From Papaver somniferum (taxonomy: Eukaryota; Streptophyta; Magnoliopsida; Ranunculales; Papaveraceae), in the NCBI RefSeq assembly GCF_003573695.1, contig NC_039364.1:63570256-63634255 (forward strand): a stretch of DNA of 64,000 nt. Direction: 5' to 3'. The position numbers and the translations under genes were made by a program. Below, piece after piece: positions 59,894 through 64,000 of this stretch. How positions within the stretch are numbered: position 1 is the stretch's first letter; the number at the start of each line of letters is the position of its first letter. The notes under the pieces were generated by a model. The model was not told the origin of the DNA. It saw nothing but the letters and a program-made list of their open reading frames with translations, and made no database searches.

Positions 59894-62696
59894 TGAAAAG
59901 ACGAGGGTACCCAAATATACCTCAATCTAAAACTTTTCCACCTATAAGTCCTTTCTCCGAAAGTGATTATCTATGGACTGAGTCGAGACAATACAACTAA
60001 TCGGTTCACACTTCGTGTGATCGTCTATGGATACGAGATCGAGACAATACGACAACAAGATAACTTGTGTGATTTACTATGGATACAAGATCGAGACAAT
60101 ACAACAACGAAGTATGTTTACTTCATAAAAGGTTCGGACTTAACCAAACATAATATGATTGCTATCAAGTAAAATAGGAAATTAACGTTTGTGTAATTTA
60201 CTTTAAATTATAATAATAACAATTATAACTGCGGAAAATAAAAGTAAATGACACAACAAGATTTTGTTAACGAGGAAACCACAAATGCAGAAAAACCCCG
60301 GGACCTTGTCCAGAATTGAGTACTCTCAGGATTAAGCCGCTATATAAAATCAAACCAACTTCGTATAGTTGAGACCAAGCAACTAAACCTATAGTTCACC
60401 TAGTTCCGTCTGTATCCCTGCGCCTCCAACTTGCAATAAGTCACACACTTGGAACAATATCTTTGGTTCGTATTCCAAACAGTAAAGGAACAGTAACAAC
60501 TCTTTTCAACCAAGTGATATGAGTTCGACAAAAGGCTCTTCCGTTTATCTCAATAAACTCCTTTGTCAGGTCCTTAGATCTATCCAATAACAATTACCAA
60601 AGTAATTGTCAAGATTTTGCAATCAATACTTTTAATCACAAAGAATTGTATTGATGCCGATCTACTCAACTAATCAATCTAATCTATCACAAAGATAAAC
60701 CGATTATAGTTGGATCCCCTTTACTCGAAACAAGTATTGTGCACACCAAATATTATGAACCCAAATCAGAAATATTCTTCGTCTTCAAATCTTCTTAGAT
60801 CTTCAATAAACACCTGCACACAATCAACTTGAATCTCTTGTGATCAATCACACACAGAACGGAGTCTGTTAATAATGCATTATCACAAGACGTCTTTAGA
60901 TCTACAAACAGTCTAAAGATCCCCGTCGAAACTTCGATCTAGTTTGAGTGAATCTTATATCAGAAGAGAAGATTCTCAAGCATAAACAAACTAGGTGCAA
61001 TCAAAGTTCAAAAACCATTAGTCAATCAAATCAATCGAAAACAGAATATAAACTGCAATTATCTAGTTTCCCATCAACGGTACTAATAGAGCTTCTCAAT
61101 CCCAAATAAGTCTTTAAACCGAGCGGCCGTAAGAGATTTCTCCTAATTAGGTTACTATCCTCTCCGAATAGGCGGTTCCACCAGGAACAACACAACTAGG
61201 TAGTTTTGCTGGCTCTGAGGATTAGTTTGCTCGAAATGCAAACTTCAATATTTATTGACCAAGGAAGTTTGGACACCAAGGAATTTCCAAAACCGAAAAT
61301 ATTCTCAAGATATGCAATATATTTCCAAATTCGGTTTCCATAATTCCTGGAAATGCACTATCCAAATATTGACCGAAATCTCTTAGAAAATCTCCAACTA
61401 GTAAATGAACATTACTAATTTTTATTTTCCAAATATAAAATTAAAAACCTTAATTAAAAGATTCTAAATTTATTTTCGATCCGGGATTCTCCTTTAGCTA
61501 TGAAGGAATATGTTTGAACAATAAAAGATAAGTGTTATTGCACATGTTCAAAGTATGTCGATATCTTTACTTTGTAAGTCCTTTTTCATACTTACAATCT
61601 TGGAACCGATTTGCCACACTTCAAAACAAGTTTAGAATTGGTTTATTAGACTTCCAAGAACTACGTGATTGATTATCCTATCAAATCACCAAACATGGGT
61701 TTCACGGTTCTACCAAAACAAGTTTCGGTTATACCTCCATGTGGGTACTAGAATTAGTCACGCTAGTTACCAAAACTTGGTTGACTAGGTACTAGGATCG
61801 GTTCCCACATATATATGGTATTTAACTTGTATTTGGTGCACAAGTCCATAGATCAGTTCACAATGTCTAAAAACGTGTTGCACATGTTCATAGGATCGGT
61901 TCCCCTTTTGTGATCAGTTGCACCTCTTACTAGGATATGTTCCCCTTTGCCTAGAGTTGGTCATACCAATTACAAAAAATCGATCATACCATCTCAGGTG
62001 ATTACTTAAGATCGATTTCACTAATAAAAGTCATACCAATACAAAAGTCAGGCCTTGTGAATAGTTTTACCAATAACATAAGCAAGTCATGAGCGGTTAT
62101 ACTAAACACACATATTGGTAATTCAAAAGATTTGCAATGAATAACAATACCAATAAGCCTAGCGTTTTTCCTTTCGATTCATAAAACAAGTTTATGAATT
62201 GTACTTCCTTTAAACAAATGTAAAAACATTGTTCCTAGGACGAAATCTTCACGTCATACTCATACATAATCACAATAGCATTCATACGATTATGTCGATG
62301 TCTTATATACGAAGTTCAAAAGATAAGCGTTATACTTCGTATTGTATCCTTAATACTATGTCTAACTAGAGTATAATCATTCATAGCTTCGCAGTTATGT
62401 TTTCAATATGCACGACTTGAAAGATATGTTAGGGAATGAAACAGTTCAAGTAAAATAAAACTAACCTCAAGTGGAAGGATGATGTCATCGTTGTAGCTCC
62501 TTACTTCTTCACATTCTTCAAGTCTTCACGTAATACTTGTAATGTCTCATATTCTAATACTTTCAAGCTAACCTATACGAAGTTGACTCTAGTACATAAT
62601 CAAGCGACTCTTTAAATGAGTTTTGATTCACTAAAATATGACAACCAAACTTGACATACCAATGCTTGGTGGGTTCAACCGAGCTATGCTCTAATA
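59894..62696 (-). mobile_element. 3' LTR of a type II long-LTR element (RII)
   Basis: The plus strand reads TGAAAAGACGAGGGTAC to GCTCTAATA, about 2803 bp, followed by a polypurine tract complement. It shares the GTTAACGAGGAAACC...CCCCGGGACC block (60268-60305) with type I LTRs but differs over most of U3. Its relative is the forward copy at 28959-31247. Interior repeats of the AGGATCGGTTCCC type (61790-61935) parallel those at 29580-29740. The left flank is CATAC. The right target duplication lies outside. Confidence 0.8.
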
Positions 62697-64000
62697 ATCT
62701 CCCCCTTTGTCAATTTTAGTGACAAAACCCTTACATCATATGGATAAACAAATTACAAGAATTCATTACGCATACGCTTGATTCCCAAATTCAAGATCAC
62801 AATAATCTGTATACATTCAATCCATAAATGCCGATGTTGACATTATAATAACAAAGCTAATACTCCCCCTAAAGGTAAGATAGGCAAATTTTTAATCTGC
62901 ACGTCTTTGTTATTTCTATCATATGATATGTTACTCCCCCTTAGTCTATGCTTTACTCTTTCGTTAGATATAACGTTTAAGCACCATTGTCCTTTCCCTT
63001 AGTGATACCAAATAAATACAAATCAATATAAGTATCACTTGTTTACTCCATATATTTCTCCCCCTTCTTTTCACAAAATGACAAAGGTACGAGCAAATAA
63101 AAAAGAAAACCGAAAGGATCTTACAAATGTCACAAGACTTGCAAAACCTATAAGAGTTAAGTACGAGGGTTCCACACACCATTTTTGATAACCAATATCA
63201 AAACTGAAACTACAAAGTACTTTTTTTTTGATATGTTACCAAAGAAACAATTGCCCGAAGCAATTTTCCCTAATAGTTTAGCAAACCAAAAATCGACTAA
63301 GCACCTTAGTTCCTTTGCTAAACCGATTGTACAAATACAACCGCTTGTTCGATAAGACCAAAATAAAGATCAGAACTAACTTTATTTTTCTCATCAGCTT
63401 CTAGTTATTCTCATCAACAACATAGACCTTTCAATTTTATACAAGACAAGTACTAGGTTAGTTAACTAGCATTTCTTGTTAAGGCATTCGATTAGACTTG
63501 AATAACTGAAACCTCTACTTTGATAATTCTAACTAAGATCAAAATTAACTTAGTTTCTCTTATCCGGAATCGAATTGGACTAAACAATTCACCCCGAAAA
63601 CTCTTTTGTTAAGCCATAAACATTCATACAAATCAAGTAAATCAACTTGCATAATTATTTACCTCAACCAGAAGCAATTGAAACAACATAGACATTAAAG
63701 TACCGGAGTTGCACCAAATTTTTGTAAGCCTAAACAGTTGATACCAAACAATAAACCAAGATAACAATAGTTTTTCTTAACCGGAAACAATTGAACCACA
63801 CACACATCCATACACAAATAATGGAATAAAACATCAATTGCACCGAAATTTTGTTAAGCAAAAGCAATAAATATATGCAATAAAATTAGGTTTTTCTTAA
63901 ACCGGAAAACGATTAACTAACAAAGTCGTTACCTCAAATTTCGCATCCTCTTCTCCAATAAATGTTTGCATCTTCCCAGGGAGAATTGATACCAAAATAT
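62697..64000 (-). mobile_element. 3' interior of RII (non-coding, runs off the window)
   Basis: It starts with ATCTCCCCCTTTGTC (polypurine complement) and has CTCCCCCTAAAGG, CTCCCCCTTAGTC and CTCCCCCTTCTTTTCAC landmarks up to 63075. It then has AT-rich sequence with repeated ACCGGAAACAATTGAA and TTTTGTTAAGCAAA blocks (63240-63960). No ORF is supported. Confidence 0.7.

Noticed and set aside
28959..62696. The type II LTRs at 28959-31247 (+) and 59894-62696 (-) as the two ends of one element
   Set aside because: They are in opposite orientation and one is followed by its own polypurine tract, so they belong to separate elements.

Overview
The window reads as repeat-rich nuclear DNA of a flowering plant, probably a eudicot with a large genome. 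It is AT-rich, and almost every base can be assigned to a transposable element. I found no intact host gene, no rRNA or tRNA gene and no CRISPR array. The elements are typical of plants: Copia-type LTR retrotransposons primed by initiator tRNA-Met, a PIF/Harbinger transposase, a plant mobile domain (PMD) gene, and a CACTA element carrying pieces of plant nuclear genes (NTRC, RPS3A/eS1, an NLP transcription factor). I cannot name the species from sequence alone.

Layout. 1-6373 is the 3' part of a forward LTR element (end of the 5' LTR, PBS, two decayed ORFs, a long 3' leader, PPT, complete 2.37-kb 3' LTR). This LTR abuts a truncated, minus-strand PIF/Harbinger transposase, followed by a minus-strand PMD gene (6374-15987). 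A 6.55-kb CACTA element (9306-15856) interrupts the PMD gene. A TIR element lies at about 16947-18187. After a 1.2-kb retroelement fragment (18284-19469), the same series (LTR, Harbinger, PMD, TIR element) is repeated at 19470-27499 without the CACTA. This second copy preserves the empty insertion site, so the CACTA has perfect TIRs, a 3-bp target duplication (TCA) and an in-window control. 27500-28958 holds no gene. From 28959 to the end the window is a nest of LTR elements, mostly on the minus strand: R1 (31248-39735), R2 (39736-47617, interrupted by a solo LTR at 44657-47037 with perfect 5-bp TSD), R3 plus a tandem partner R4 (47618-57599), a smaller Copia-like LTR (57600-58466), and the 3' end of a second long-LTR family (59894-64000).

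How the parts work together. None of the long-LTR elements shows reverse transcriptase, integrase, RNase H or protease. Closely similar LTRs flank two different protein modules: a UBN2/zinc-knuckle gag (R1, R2), and an unrecognised ORF1 (about 390 aa) plus a small ORF2 (F1, R3). The ORF1/ORF2 module is shared by elements on opposite strands at opposite ends of the window, so it is a family trait and not chance. These look like non-autonomous elements that depend on a partner's polymerase. The most notable items are this ORF1/ORF2 family, the Pack-CACTA with several same-strand host exons keeping splice sites, and the repeated physical pairing of a PMD gene with a Harbinger transposase.
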